From assembly GCA_016617855.1 (NCBI GenBank), contig JAECUM010031605.1, positions 1 through 64,000 on the forward strand: a DNA stretch of 64,000 nt, read 5' to 3'. Below, piece by piece: positions 1 to 11,205 of this stretch; positions within the stretch are counted from its first letter, which is position 1, and every line of letters begins with the position of its first letter. Below the pieces are notes generated by a model. The model was not told the origin of the DNA. It was given only the letters and a program-made list of their open reading frames with translations, and ran no database searches. The translations under genes were made by a program, and so were the position numbers. Source of the DNA: Megalonaias nervosa (taxonomy: Eukaryota > Mollusca > Bivalvia > Unionida > Unionidae).

Positions 1-2
1 TT

Positions 3-1211
3 TTAAAAGACGATGAGACAAATTACGCTAACGGTTTTAGAATCGGTTTTGTTAATAATGGTATTATGGCGTTGTTTGACAGTGCTACATATTTGATCGA
101 CGGTGCAAATATTGAATCAATCCAGAAAGACGTTGATGTTGCCACGACGATAATTGGCCTTGCACGATACAGCGACGATTATTCAAAATCAGCTGGTCCG
201 TCAATGATATTTTATAAGGACACATCTAACAACCCCGACGACAGACAATATCTTTTAGTGCAGTTAACCCGTGATAGCTCTGCTAATCCACAACCAGCTG
301 GAGTGATAGCTAGACCCGGCGCTGCATTTTCAACGCTGCAGTGTATTAATCACGATTACAACATAGGATTTGATGTGCGTAAATCAATGTTGCGAGGTCT
401 CAATAGAAGTTTTTTCATGTGCGATTTCGCTTTCACATATATTTGGATTTTGCAGAAATGTTAGAAAGGTTATATTTGGAGCCAGACACACAGTTGCATT
501 TGTGCGAAAAAATAATGATAACGATGCAATATGGCGACCTGCTGGTGATAATGGTGAAGTAACGCTGACAAAACTTTCATTGTGGATGCCAACGTTGACT
601 CCATCGATCACTGAAGAACAACGACTGCTCTCGTTTATGGACCAAGGTGGTAAATCAGCGTTATCATGGTTAACAACGACCACGGACAGCATCCAAAGCA
701 CAGTCAACGGATATTTAACTGGCATATAGCATCACAACAAGGAGTGTCAGCGCCCAGGCATATATTTATTGCTTTCCAAGATGTTTCCAGGATGAATTCA
801 CAAGAACACACCGTGATGATTTTTGACAGACCTGGAGTCAGTGAAGTATCATTAAAGATAAATGGACAACAAGAACCATCCGAGGAGATATTGCTAAACT
901 TTGATAATAATCATGTTGCACGTATTCATCATCGACTGATAACATTTATGGGGCGAGATCAAAATATTGATTCTGGCTTACAGATATCACAACTAGATTT
1001 TACAATGCGGTATCCAATCTATTATCTTTCGTTGGAACATCTGGATTTGTTTAGGAAATCTGTCGTTGATATACACTTTCGAGCTTGTGTAACCAGAGGT
1101 GCTATTGCCGAGTACAGAGCAATCGCGGTTATACTCAGCGATAAAACGATGCTACTTGAAGATGTTGGTGGACGAATGCGCGTCGTTGATGCTCCCGTGG
1201 AAAATATGTAA
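3..1211 (+). pseudogene. Major capsid protein, Polinton copy A (5' truncated, frameshifted)
   Basis: This is the major capsid (double jelly-roll type) protein of the first Polinton copy. It aligns along its length with the intact 450-codon MCP at 39443-40795, sharing FVNNGI, the ARYSDDYS block and the C-terminal VDAPVENM. The window edge removes about the first 90 residues. Reading frame changes near position 410 and near 718, so it cannot make a full protein. The next gene starts about 50 bases downstream after a palindrome. Identification as MCP is inferred from gene order, size and homology to capsid-like proteins of Polintons; homology between copies is directly visible. Confidence 0.85.
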
Positions 1212-1218
1212 TCGATTC

Positions 1219-1235
1219 CCTAATTTTAAATTAGG
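1219..1235 (+). terminator. Palindromic hairpin after MCP, copy A
   Basis: A perfect 8-bp stem, CCTAATTT/AAATTAGG, with a 1-base centre sits 8 bases after the MCP stop. The same position in copies B and C carries CCTGATTT/AAATCAGG. The G-to-A change on one arm is matched by a C-to-T change on the other. Function as a transcript 3'-end signal is inferred. Confidence 0.5.
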
Positions 1236-1261
1236 ATTTAAAAATCAGGATGATATTATAA

Positions 1262-1732
1262 ATGTCATATCATCGTGTTAGTGTTACTCTGACTCCTGGT
1301 CAGATTAAAAAACTACAATCATCGTCGAAAGATAACTGTGGAACAACAATATCTTTAAAACAAGGACAAATCTCGGGTGATCCGAATAAATTATCACTGA
1401 CAGAACGTCAACTCAAGCACTTTGATACAGCTAAAAAAATCAAAAACCGGATTACGACTTAATCTTTCCACGAGTGCTATCAGCGATGCTGCTAAAACCG
1501 GTGGAATATTTCCACTTCTCGCGGCTATTCCGGTGATAATTGCAGAGGCTGTTCCAGCTGTTGCAGAAGCAGCTGTGTTAGGTGCTGTTGGAACTGCTGC
1601 TGGAATGGCATTAAAGAAAGCTGCATGTAAGGGTTTAAAAAGATCTAAAAAAAGTGAAAGGGTCTGAGATTACCAGGGACGCTACCCGGGTACGGTCGCG
1701 GTCTAAGATTGCCAGGAACGATACCTCGCTGA
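1262..1732 (+). pseudogene. pVI-like capsid-associated protein, copy A (frameshifted)
   Basis: A short structural protein with an N-terminal VSVTLTPGQIKKLQ segment, a middle LSLTERQ stretch and a hydrophobic Ala/Ile-rich helix (GGIFPLLAAIP, then VPAVAEAAVLGAVG). The basic C terminus carries two copies of a GLRLPGT motif. A frameshift near 1440 separates the N-terminal part from the hydrophobic part, and another before 1665 moves the GLRLPGT tail to a third frame. It lies between MCP and protease, as in copies B, C and D. An adenovirus pVI-like membrane-active role is a guess from hydrophobicity and position; Polinton minor proteins of this kind are known but divergent. Confidence 0.6.
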
Positions 1733-1740
1733 TTCTTCCA

Positions 1741-2142
1741 ATGTCCAATTTTGATTTACTTGATGCTGCTACCCAGCTAAACATAAAAAATTTCAGAGGT
1801 GTTTTTATGCGTGATCAATTACCGCGTAAACCAAACCGCGTTGAAATTGGTATTATAAATCTCGATGAATCCACCAACACAGGTACACATTGGGTTGCAT
1901 ACGCGATTGATCCACGTGGAATTGTTTATTTTGATTCGTACTGGTTAGCACCACCAAAAAAATGTTTAGAATATGTAAGCAACATGCAAATTCCAATCTG
2001 GTATTCAACGTTACCAACACAAAAACTGACAGATCCACCAACATGTGGCAGAGAAGCACTTGCTGTACTTGACGCGATTTCAAAATCATCAGTGCCACCT
2101 CATAAAGTTGTGCACGAGTACACCGTTAAACGTTTTAAATAA
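1741..2142 (+). CDS. Adenain-like maturation cysteine protease, copy A
   Basis: A C48/C5-type viral cysteine protease of about 133 residues that would cleave capsid precursors. The catalytic His is in GTHWV, the acidic residue in YFDSY, the Gln in LPTQ and the Cys in PPTCGR, in the usual order of adenovirus-type proteases. I chose the ATG at 1741 because PMSNFDLL marks the start in all three lineage-1 copies. The frame is open. Trp replaces the usual Gly after YFDSY, so activity is uncertain. It directly follows the pVI-like gene, a plausible substrate. Confidence 0.85.
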   Translation: MSNFDLLDAATQLNIKNFRGVFMRDQLPRKPNRVEIGIINLDESTNTGTHWVAYAIDPRGIVYFDSYWLAPPKKCLEYVSNMQIPIWYSTLPTQKLTDPPTCGREALAVLDAISKSSVPPHKVVHEYTVKRFK

Positions 2143-2162
2143 CTATTATATTATATTGTATA

Positions 2163-3131
2163 ATGGTAGATATTTACGGAAGATCAGCTAAATCTAAAAC
2201 CAAACAAAAACCAGGTGAAGATTTACTCAAGCAAGTAACAAAACAGATCTGACCTGCTCAATCTTGCCAACGTTGATCCTGGTAAACTGTAGTGTTTCAA
2301 AACCGCGAAGGAAATTTTGAAAATGAGTAATATTTCAATCAACGATATTATTGTTCGTGCCGCCAAAGGAACACGAGAAGGTCTCGTTGCCGTGTATGAC
2401 CGGGAAGGAAAACTTGTCCCTAGTGCTGTTACTCCGTCATCGATCCGAAATAGTATATCCGAAAGAGTTTTAAAGACCGGTGATACAATGGACAACAATA
2501 AAATTACCAACGTAGAAGAACCAACAGATAATCTCGACGCTGCAACAAAAAAAAATATGTCGACGATAACAACATTCCGATGACAACTTCGTTCTCGACG
2601 ATCAATGATGGAATGACCACACTCAAAACTGATTTTACTAATCAAGTACAACTGTTTCTGAATTTTCGCAGAAATGTAAACAGAACCATTAATGAATTTT
2701 TTGGAAGTCCACCAACCGTTGACATAAAACTCGCCTACGTTAACGCGAGACTCAACGATATAATCAGTGGAATTCCTAATATCGTTCAAAAAACTAATCT
2801 GATTAAAATTCCTCACGCGCAGATCAAAAATATCGTATATACAGTATCATCAGGATCATTAACGTGGACACCGCGCGATAACAATATCAAACATACCGCG
2901 ATGGTTACTGGTGTGTACAGGCTGTCCGTGTTCAGCTCTGCAAAATTCATGATATTTACTACATATCCATGGCGTCATTCAACCGGTAATTTTTCTGGAA
3001 CTGTATCTATAGTGTTAAATAAGGATACCGAAGAAACGTTTATACTGGAACCATCTGATAAAAAATTAACCGCAGCGTCTTACTGGTGGTGTCTTGAATT
3101 CGTCGCTGAAACACCTCAATTAATTACTTAA
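2163..3131 (+). pseudogene. Fibre-like repeat protein, copy A
   Basis: Starts MVDIYGRSAK as in copies B and C. The middle contains a tail-fibre type repeat (GDTMDNNKITNVEEPT...DAATKK), followed by a roughly 180-residue C-terminal domain with FLNFRRN and a conserved SYWWCLEFV near the end. The coding frame is broken near 2250 (stop), around 2290 (stop) and near 2560 at an A-run before the YVDD part. The repeat resembles phage fibre repeats in which NKI-x-NL units alternate with DAATKxYVD. A host-attachment role is inferred. It lies immediately downstream of the protease. Confidence 0.65.
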
Positions 3132-3140
3132 TATAGCATA

Positions 3141-3600
3141 ATGATCGACTCTAACCAACACAGATACAATCAAGTATGTGAGTGTCAAACCAAACTAAAA
3201 AATGTCATCGACGAGTACAGAGCAGAAGCAAATAAATATCGCAGACGCGCAGTTGTCATCGACGTAGTTGTTTATTCGGCATCTGCGATCATTGCGTCGT
3301 CTGGTGTAATTTGTCCTCGGTAACTATGACGTAAACGGCCGTGTTAACAATTTGTGTTTCATCCGCGACAATAATCGCTGGTGTTCTTAATATTATTACA
3401 AAAACGTTATCGACGTGTACAAACGCAAAATTACACGAGTACACGTTAAAACTACACGCGGTGACGTGCGCGTACTCGAAGTTATAATCCTTGATTTCGT
3501 CGTGCCTCAACGACGGTATAATTACCAACAACAAGTTTGCAGAAATAATTAAGATTTACAACGAGGCATTAGAACCAGAAAAAGTCCTGATTGTTTGCAA
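3141..3600 (+). pseudogene. Two-helix membrane protein, copy A (decayed)
   Basis: The first 60 codons match the intact 168-residue protein at 42831-43337 (QHRYNQVCEC, then KYRRR and a hydrophobic segment beginning VVIDVVVYSASAI). The frame is lost in the first transmembrane segment near 3310, and the rest is only recognisable in shifted frames up to about 3600. Function is unknown; a small membrane protein between fibre and penton genes. Confidence 0.6.
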
Positions 3601-3641
3601 AATAATTAAAATCTTAATTGAATAATAATAACTCGTCAACG

Positions 3642-5069
3642 ATGGAGCTGCTACAGCAGATCGTCACCAATACAGCACCGCTGAAAACAAAGATGATATC
3701 ATCCAGTTTAACTAATCCTGAATTTAGTGTTGTTTTTCCAACTGTAATTCCAGCAAAAGAAATAGGGCTAGCACAATTACGAGTTTATTATAGCTGGCCA
3801 AATATCAGATCAAAATCGTTCAATGGATTACAACCAAACAACTCATTAGTATTTGCAAATAAAAATAAACCAGATGGAAATTTAGATTGGCAATTTGTTA
3901 GTATTCCCATGGGCAGTTATCAAATCGAACAGATCAACGAAGAATTCCAACGTAGAATTAAATCTATCACTAACAAAGAATCCAAGATAGCCATGACTGT
4001 TCACGAACCAACTTTATCAGCCGCGATTGAAATATATTCTCCCGACTACGCCGTAGACATTTATCAGTCTTCGATCAGATCTATACTTGGCTGGCATGAG
4101 ATTCCGCCGCCGGCGTCAACGACGCTGCCACCAGAACCAACCAAGGATGAATTTCTTACAATTAAAAAAAATTAATGAAGATTTCAGAATACCAAAAATC
4201 TTTCCAATGGAAGAGTGTAATGAAACCAGGATGAGTTGAATCTTTTATGACGGTAGCAATTTATATTACGCTGAAGGATCTGAATGTATAATAAGACGTA
4301 CGAGTATAAGAGTATAACGAGTTTATACGAGTATAACAAACAAGGTTTAATAAAGATCAATCGAAAATTTTAGGAAGAACTCGCGAGTTTGCTGAAACAC
4401 GAACACACAAAAACAATTGATGAATTAATAAATTTAATTTCTAGTATTACCACGCACTACAGCGATGATGTTAAACAATCTATCATCGAAACTATACAAC
4501 ACCTGAACATGATGGCATCAGACATCAAATACGTCAATGACACTACCCTTTTTTGTTTTTATAGAACTTTATCAATAAGTCCTGGTGTATTTAATTCTAT
4601 GGGAGTAATTTCCACCTCAAAAAGTTTTAGATGATAATGATCTGATAAAATCAGTCAATAATGTCATTGACAAACATTTTTCAAAAGTTCTAGAATCATG
4701 GAGAAAAGTAACCTCGCAAGCTAACATTTTAAGGTACGATAATGATCCATACGGCGGAGGCAGACATGTTTCTCCGGGGATTGTAAATATAACACCAACG
4801 ATCGCAGTCTAGTTTGTGACGTCGTCGATGGCAGTTATAGCGTAGATTTACAAAAATCTAATCAAGCTCAGCAAGGATACATTTTATACACATTTACCCC
4901 TCAAGTCCCCCCAGGGTATTTAACTGTATCAGAGCCAATCAACGTTGTTTATCTGCGTGTGCATAATCCGCTGTTATCGCGGATACATTTTAAGCTTACT
5001 GATCAATCTGGACACCTTTAGGATTTACGCGGAGAAGAATTAAACGTAAATCTGTATGTGAGATCGTAG
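3642..5069 (+). pseudogene. Penton-like minor capsid protein, copy A
   Basis: Homologous to 43330-44808 and 61673-63048. Recognisable parts are PEFSVVFPTVIPAKEI with RVYYSWPNIRSK near the N terminus, a helical middle (about 4389-4550), DNDPYGGGRHVSPGIVNIT (about 4735-4795), and a C-terminal LTDQSGHL...DLRGEE...LYVRS. This C-terminal signature recurs in lineage 2 and in known Polinton minor capsid proteins of penton type. The gene has frame changes after 4175 and 4550, and stops near 4812 and 5021. The first ATG at 3642 is chosen; the other copies start a few codons further upstream. Confidence 0.65.
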
Positions 5070-5297
5070 ATCTTGCGTTCGTAGATCTCGCTTTCGTGGA
5101 ACAAAAAAAAAAAACAAAAAAAAAACAACAACCCCAATAGAAATAACCCATTATCCAGAGAAAAATAAATAAATAATCTCATTCTGAGTAGAATATTTAT
5201 GATGGGATGTTTTGGTCATTTTTTTTTTGTTTGTTATTATCAGAATAAAATATAATAATTATTATTATTATCTGATTCTGAGTAAATATTTGTTTAA

Positions 5298-5762
5298 CTA
5301 TATTTTAGCTGGTACCAGAGTCACAGTGACAGAGCCAGTTTCGTCGCCGTCACTTTCACTATGGGACGAGTAACACTCGTCGCTATTTTTCGCCAGTAAT
5401 TCTTCCGCGGCTTTACTCGCTGTCATAATCTCGTTCAGTTGTCATATACGAGCATTTACTTCTTTTTTGTTTGGTACTCGTGAGATAATTTTGACCTAAT
5501 TTTTTCGATTGAGCTTGCAAGAGGAACAAATAATTTTACCTTATCATCTGTAACTGTAGCCAACGACTGCAACATTGACTGCTGAATCAAATTTACAAAT
5601 CCGTAATCGGATGGTAGTGTATATCTGTTCACGGATTTTCGAAATTGTAATGACTCAAAATAACACAATTTTTTCAGGATTAAGTTCATCAGAAATTTTT
5701 ATACCGTCATGTCGTAATTGCTTAATGGCAATAATAACAACAATAATATTTTCTTGATTCAT
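5298..5762 (-). pseudogene. Small antisense ORF of unknown function, copy A
   Basis: Homolog of the intact 143-codon ORF at 63128-63559. The N terminus MNQEN and the internal LPSDYGFVNLIQQSMLQSLA are conserved, and it ends in an acidic Ser-rich tail. It is broken near codon 35 and after HEYQTKKK at an A-run. It is convergent with the penton gene. No family is recognised. Confidence 0.6.
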
Positions 5763-5985
5763 TATATAATAAATATTTATTTAAAATAAAAATAAAAATC
5801 TGGATCAGAATTAATATAATAATAAAAGTAAAAAATATTTCTGAATAAAAAAAATAAAAATAAAAATTTGAATCAGAATTAATATAATAATAAAAATAAA
5901 AATAAAAATATTTCTGAATAATAATAATAATAAAATTCTGAATTAGAATAATATTAATAAAAATAAAAATTATAAAAGATCTGAA
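5763..5985. repeat. AT-rich imperfect repeats with TCTGAATCAGA palindromes
   Basis: Unit-like blocks of AAAATAAAAAT followed by TTTCTGAAT or ATCAGAATTAATATAATA recur about every 70 bases. The equivalent spot in copy C (63575-63865) has the same composition and the same CTGAATCAG palindrome, so it is a property of the element and not just random decay. Confidence 0.55.
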
Positions 5986-6180
5986 TCATATGGATGGCAC
6001 AGATACATATGATTATAGTATTTGATTATATGGACTGCACAAACATATGATTATAGTATTTGATGATATGGACTGCACAAACATATGATTATAGTATTTG
6101 ATTATATGGACAGCACAGATACATATAGTAGCGTATTTACAGCAATTATATACAAGGATATTAGCGTATTTACAGCAATA
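5986..6180. repeat. About 40-bp tandem repeat, 3-4 units
   Basis: Units of the type TATGGACTGCACAAACATAT followed by GATTATAGTATTTGAT repeat three times with few differences, followed by two copies of AGCGTATTTACAGCAAT. It adjoins the 3' side of the antisense SINE-like repeat and may be its tail. Confidence 0.65.
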
Positions 6181-6185
6181 AGCCC

Positions 6186-6540
6186 CCTCAGATTGCCAAA
6201 CGATATTTTAGGCGATCTGTATTTGTAGACATTGGACGGCACAACCACACAAAGGGGCCTTCTCTACGTTCAACAGATCATGCACACTCCCCCCATAATC
6301 AACCCCGGGGAGTGTAAAAAATGGTGACATGGTGGGAGAATGTGCTTTTGTCTGTTGAAGTTCGAGGGCTGGCGGAGCCCCAATTATTAATAAAAATTTG
6401 GCATCATACCGCCCCATCGACAGTGTGTCTGCCATGGGAATGGAATCACAGGCCTCAGTATCAAAATCCAACATTCTTAACACTGTACCATGGTCCCATT
6501 CTTGCAAATACAATGTTCGGAAATTACTATAAAGTTACCT
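6186..6540 (-). mobile_element. tRNA-headed SINE-like repeat inside Polinton A
   Basis: Read on the minus strand, the sequence begins with AGAATGTTGGATTTTGATAC and then a degenerate B-box region (GTGATTCCATTCCCAT), followed by a GC-richer body. It aligns with the repeats at about 37100-37622 (+) and 45015-45620 (-). Higher GC content than the surrounding Polinton supports a separate origin. Open frames here are incidental. Confidence 0.6.
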
Positions 6541-6917
6541 TAGTTTCAGCTAAATAAATTGTAGTGTGGATTTATTTTAATTTCACACATATTTTAACTG
6601 AACACAACGTGGACATAAAATACCGCCGGATTTATTGGAAACAGATGTTGTGTGATGTAAGATCTTAAAATAACTTACCTGGAATTTTTCACATAAACCT
6701 ACTGAGCACATATACATGCAAAATAATATGAGTTTTATAAACTCTAGCCAACAAAAACATGGTTAAAATACAACTTATGGAGGGTAAATATCCTTCAAAT
6801 CGTTGACTGCAGACAAAAAAAGAAAGAATCGCTACTGTAATGTAATGTCACGCAGTAACAAGCAAGACAACTGAGCAGTTATTCTATCAGCGATGACAGA
6901 GTTATCTCGCTTAATTA
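6541..6917. other. Gap without recognised gene
   Basis: Non-coding sequence between the SINE-like repeat and the HNH gene remnant; I see no conserved ORF or repeat. Confidence 0.5.
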
Positions 6918-7423
6918 TTAAGAAGTTGGCGCGTTCTGAAATGTGACTCGCTGTTAGAATTTCTTTGAAAATGCTGATTTAATTATATTATCTGCGACAC
7001 GTTTTACTGAAGGGGGGGGGGAATATCAAAATATTTAGCAGCTGCATTTATTGAGGAAAATATTATCTCCTTGCCTGTCTCTACATTTACAGACACAACT
7101 GATCTTGGAGATTTATCATTATAACCGACTTTTCCGAATTTGCAATTCTATCCTTGTGTAACAACTCGCAAGTTAAATAAAGAATTATGTTTTCGATGTC
7201 GATTAATATGATCGATTACAGGCCCGCCTTCGATGACTCCGTAAGAACATTCGAATACAAATCTATGTGATAAAGAATTTTTTCCCTCAGCTCTAAACAT
7301 GAGATACCCAGTATTAATGACAAAACCAACTGGTTTTTGTAGTCGACAGTTTCTGATGATACCATCACGAAATGCTTCATAATTCTTGATGATGGGATGT
7401 TTCACAAATTCATTTTGCTCCAT
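6918..7423 (-). pseudogene. HNH endonuclease with NUMOD-type tail, copy A
   Basis: N terminus MEQNEFVKHPIIKNY, then IIRNCRLQKPVG (NUMOD4-like opening), an HNH core with VIDHINRHRKHNSLFNLR and, after a stop near 7148 and a frame change, a NUMOD1-like helix SSINAAAKYFDI. HNH/NUMOD proteins of this layout are known as homing-type nucleases in viruses and phages. A C-run near 7015 shifts the frame again and a further stop follows, so it is inactive. Same gene in copy B at 46797-47280. Confidence 0.75.
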
Positions 7424-7490
7424 TTATATACTAATATTATTTGTTTAAATTGTTATTTTGAAAACCTGGCTAGATAGTCTTCGGCGGTTT

Positions 7491-7742
7491 TTATAGGAGA
7501 CTCGACATTTTTTTATTATAATAATATCGTTTCAGCTCTCTATATTTTTTACCACCGCATTGTACACATAACCATGTTTCTCCTCTGACTTCAACACCGC
7601 ACCGCAAGCACGGTTTTGGTCCTACACTTCCACGCCGAAACCTTTGCATGTGGTAACTACAGAATTCGTTTACGCATGCGCAGTTACAAGGAGTTGACAA
7701 TCCAATCATGAGCCAAATGCATTTATTGTTTGCTTGAATCAT
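7491..7742 (-). CDS. Cys-rich zinc-ribbon protein, copy A
   Basis: An 83-residue ORF with a CNCACVNEFCSYH segment (about residues 19-31) and two CxxC pairs, CLRCG and CVQCG, separated by 15 residues. This suggests a zinc ribbon. Comparison with copy B shows that the original C terminus continued with SPIKTxEDYLxRF in another frame, so the last few codons are altered. Divergent from the Rep fusion gene. Function unknown. Confidence 0.6.
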   Translation of the reverse strand: MIQANNKCIWLMIGLSTPCNCACVNEFCSYHMQRFRRGSVGPKPCLRCGVEVRGETWLCVQCGGKKYRELKRYYYNKKMSSLL

Positions 7743-7794
7743 TATATATATATAATTAAAGTTTAATTAAACACATATTTGCCTTAATTATAAT

Positions 7795-10700
7795 ATGGAT
7801 GAATTCACGAGATTATCTGCAATTAAGCTTTCCAGAGCTAGATTTGATCTTGACAAACTGCCAAAACTTAAATTTAGTTTTTCGATGCAAGATTTGGAGC
7901 TGATGAACAAGGATATAACTGATCGTATCAACGAAGCCAAGAAGGAATTTCACGACGACGGTGCAGCTCATACGTGGTCAACATTCAGAATCATGATCAG
8001 CGATATTTTATTCAGATACAATTTATTGTGCAGACAGACGACGAAGTTTGGATTATCCGTGACAAACGTGACCCTATCGGCGTGACCGTTGGAAGTAGCA
8101 TCATCACATTGAATAAAAATTACAAACCAGGTACGTTAACCGGCATTGATAAACCATATTACGAACGAGAGTATCCTGTGACTGCAGTTATTTATGCGCT
8201 GTATCCGTTAAATGATAGACCTGAAGTTGATGATCTTGCGCCGATGAAACTATCAAGGATAAATTGGGTAGCTGAGTGAGTTACGGAACATTTTGCAGCA
8301 GCGATACGTGGAAACGGTTTAACGGATTTGCGGCGTGAAAAAATAAACACATGGGCAGAAAAAGTTAAAGATACCGGAGCGTCTATCAGCGACGTTGCCG
8401 AGTTAGGAAAAAAAATTAAGATTTCCGATTACGGTGAAGACATTAACCGGAGAGATTTTATACGCGCCGAAATACAAAAAAAAAAAAAAAGAATATGGAA
8501 CTCAGATAACAATCATTGATCATAACGCGCATGCATGGACGTCAGCGGTGATGATATTTCCACGAAAGAGAACAATTAAATATTACAATGGCGTTATATT
8601 TGATTCAATGAAAAATATTAGTAAGAGTGACCCTGTATCCGTGTGGTTATTTCGAAGTGTCGATGATGGAAATTACGATCAGTTTGTAAGGCCTAGCGGA
8701 GAAATTTATCGTGCAGAATCACTCCACGAAGAAATGAAAAATCTTGCTCTAAAATACACGAACGATGATAATTTTATCGACGAATTAATGAACAACAGTT
8801 TAACCGTTCCATCAGTTGCTGCTTACTTTGCTGAGGAGAAAAATTCATGGAAACCTACAAGATCGGAATTTCTCTTTGATGCACAGCTAAGCTGCGTCGA
8901 ATACGGACACGGCGGATTATGGAATACCGAGTACGATTATAGCGACGTTATCTCAGTTGATATGGTAGCGTGTTATCCTGGACGTTTTCTTGGATATGGA
9001 CAGTGTCTGAATACTTTAAAAGATTTGGTCATACAACACACGAGATGACAAGAGTTGCGATAAATGGACCTCTGCCAGAGTTTGATCTGACTGGATTCGC
9101 CTGCGTGGATTCATTTGAATTTGCACACGAGATCTTCATCCGATTGTTTATGTGTGGTTTGGAAGACATTTCTCAGAAAAACATTGGGCTCCAATAGTAC
9201 TATTACGATATATGATTGATGTAAAAATATTAATATCGTTACGTGTAAGTGAAGCGATAATATAATATCGTTCGCAGAAACAAGTTTGGTTGCCACAACC
9301 AGACGAGTTTGATGCAGTCGAAGATATCAAGGAAAAATTTCCTAATCTCGACGGCGACGAAGTTGTTAAACTCATTAATAATGTATCTAAATACAAAAAA
9401 AAGAAAATGATGAGAAAGTTGCAAAAGATCTCGGCAGAAAAATAATCGGTAAGTTTACTCAGGGTGGCGCGGTTGGTCATAAACGAACGTGTACTAGCTT
9501 GATCATGGACGATGCAGAACTCGATTTTATAATTGCTGATACAACGGAGAGAAATATGTTTATAAACCGAAATGATGTTTATCTGTCTGACGGAACTAAA
9601 TTAGGTACAATTGTGAGTTATATTGATGGTGAGTCATCGCAGTTTACTCATTTAAGATCTTCGATGCTCGAGTACGTTTCAATAAACTTATTATCGATGA
9701 TAAACAAATTTGTTGACACCGCGGTTAGAGTCGCCACGGATTCATTTTATTTAAATAAAAAATATTTAGATCAGCTACATGGATTACTTGGCACTGGTGA
9801 ATGGGGATCATGGAGAATAAAACGTGAAAACATATTTAGTTATTCTGAATCTGCCGACGTTGAAATTGCGGAGAAATATTACAAGAATAACAATCAAATA
9901 CCAGCACCGACAGCACCATCTGTGTATGATCCTGTAGCCAGGCATAAAACCGTGTATGTAAATGGGTGGGGAGGTTCTGGTAAAACAACACGTGTGATTG
10001 AATTATTTCGGAATTTTGATATGATTGTTTTAACACCCACACACAGACTCGATAGATAAATGAACGAACGAGGAGTAAAATCACAGACGTATCATTAGTT
10101 TCTTTAGATGTGTGGATACGCGTGGACTCCATCGCGGATGGGTGAAAAATACATTCCCAAGATTATTATCTGGGATGAAGTTTGTACGGCATCGTTGGAT
10201 ACATTAAAAATGTTTCTTACGTTGCTGTGAACAAAAAATTGCGATGTAATAATGTGTGGCGATCATGGTCAACCACCACCTTTTGTCGGACAATCTCCAC
10301 ACGAATGGTTAAAAAGGTTTGTAGATTATTACGAAGAAATAACTGATGATCATAAAGCTATTGATGAACCGCTGAAAAAATTTAAAAAGCTAATCAGACT
10401 GCAGCCAGATAGAATACAGTGCGAAATAATGCGTGGAGTAATTCCAGAGACTACGATGAATGAATTTTGGAATTTGTGGAGACCTGCTGATTTGATAGTT
10501 GCAAGTAGAAAGATAGTAAGAGATACACTTCAAGAGAAATTATTATCTGAACATAAAGAAAAGTTTTCAAATCTACCTGTACCACTGTGTTATCGACCAG
10601 CAGATACTCGACTGCAGAATATTGAAGTTGAAATTCCGGGTGGTGGTAAACAAAATCTTGTACTAAATGATATTGTCGCAGTTCCTGTCAGTGCTGTCAC

Positions 10701-11205
10701 TGGCGCGTTGAACATGAGTAAAACTCCATGGACGTTAGAATACGCTATAACGATTCATTCATCACAAGGATTAACTATCTCGGATATAAATATTTGGATT
10801 ATTGATGATCGGATCGAGTGGTCAAATTTAGTTTATCTCGCAGTGTCTCGAGTCAGAAGAATATCTCAACTGCACAGGGTTATTATGGATTGCGTTATAA
10901 CCGAAGAATTTACTGATGATGTATGCGATGAAGTTATCAAGAAAAAATTATCTGGGTATCGACAATCTGACAAAAAAAATAACCGCGATTTTGATCTCGA
11001 CGTTGAATTTATAATGACACTGAAACAACAACAGAATAATCAATGTACAAGTTGTAACTGTAATATATTGTGGCAGTATTAGAATAATAATCCAAGACAG
11101 TTTACCGTGAATAAAATTAATAGTAGTCTTGGTCACACACCCGAAAATGTGATGCTGACCTGTCTTGAATGTAATCGACGTAGGGGTGCCAGTTTACAGA
11201 AGTGA
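7795..11205 (+). pseudogene. Replication fusion protein: PolB - SF1 helicase - HNH, copy A
   Basis: A gene of about 1130 codons when intact. Order of visible parts: N-terminal region without assignable domain (7795-8500); IIDHNAHAWT (about 8508); HGGLWN then SVDMVACYPGRF (about 8958), a PolB motif A; KFTQGG (about 9452), possible motif B; RVATDSFYL (9727-9753), PolB motif C; Walker A GWGGSGKTT (9964-9990); Walker B IIWDEVC (about 10165); GDHGQPPP (10258-10281); TIHSSQGLT (about 10750) and YLAVSRV, typical of SF1 Pif1/RecD-type helicases; a C-terminal HNH with CTSC...TCLECNRRRGA (to 11190). At least eight frameshifts or stops are seen. I recall similar large proteins in arbuscular mycorrhizal fungal genomes. 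The 3' end overlaps the integrase 3' end by 12 bases. Confidence 0.75.

Noticed and set aside
5986..6180. CRISPR-like array
   Set aside because: Repeats are contiguous with no unique spacers and the context is eukaryotic.
6208..6557. ORFs of 78 and 101 codons
   Set aside because: They lie in a SINE-like repeat and are not conserved in its other copies.
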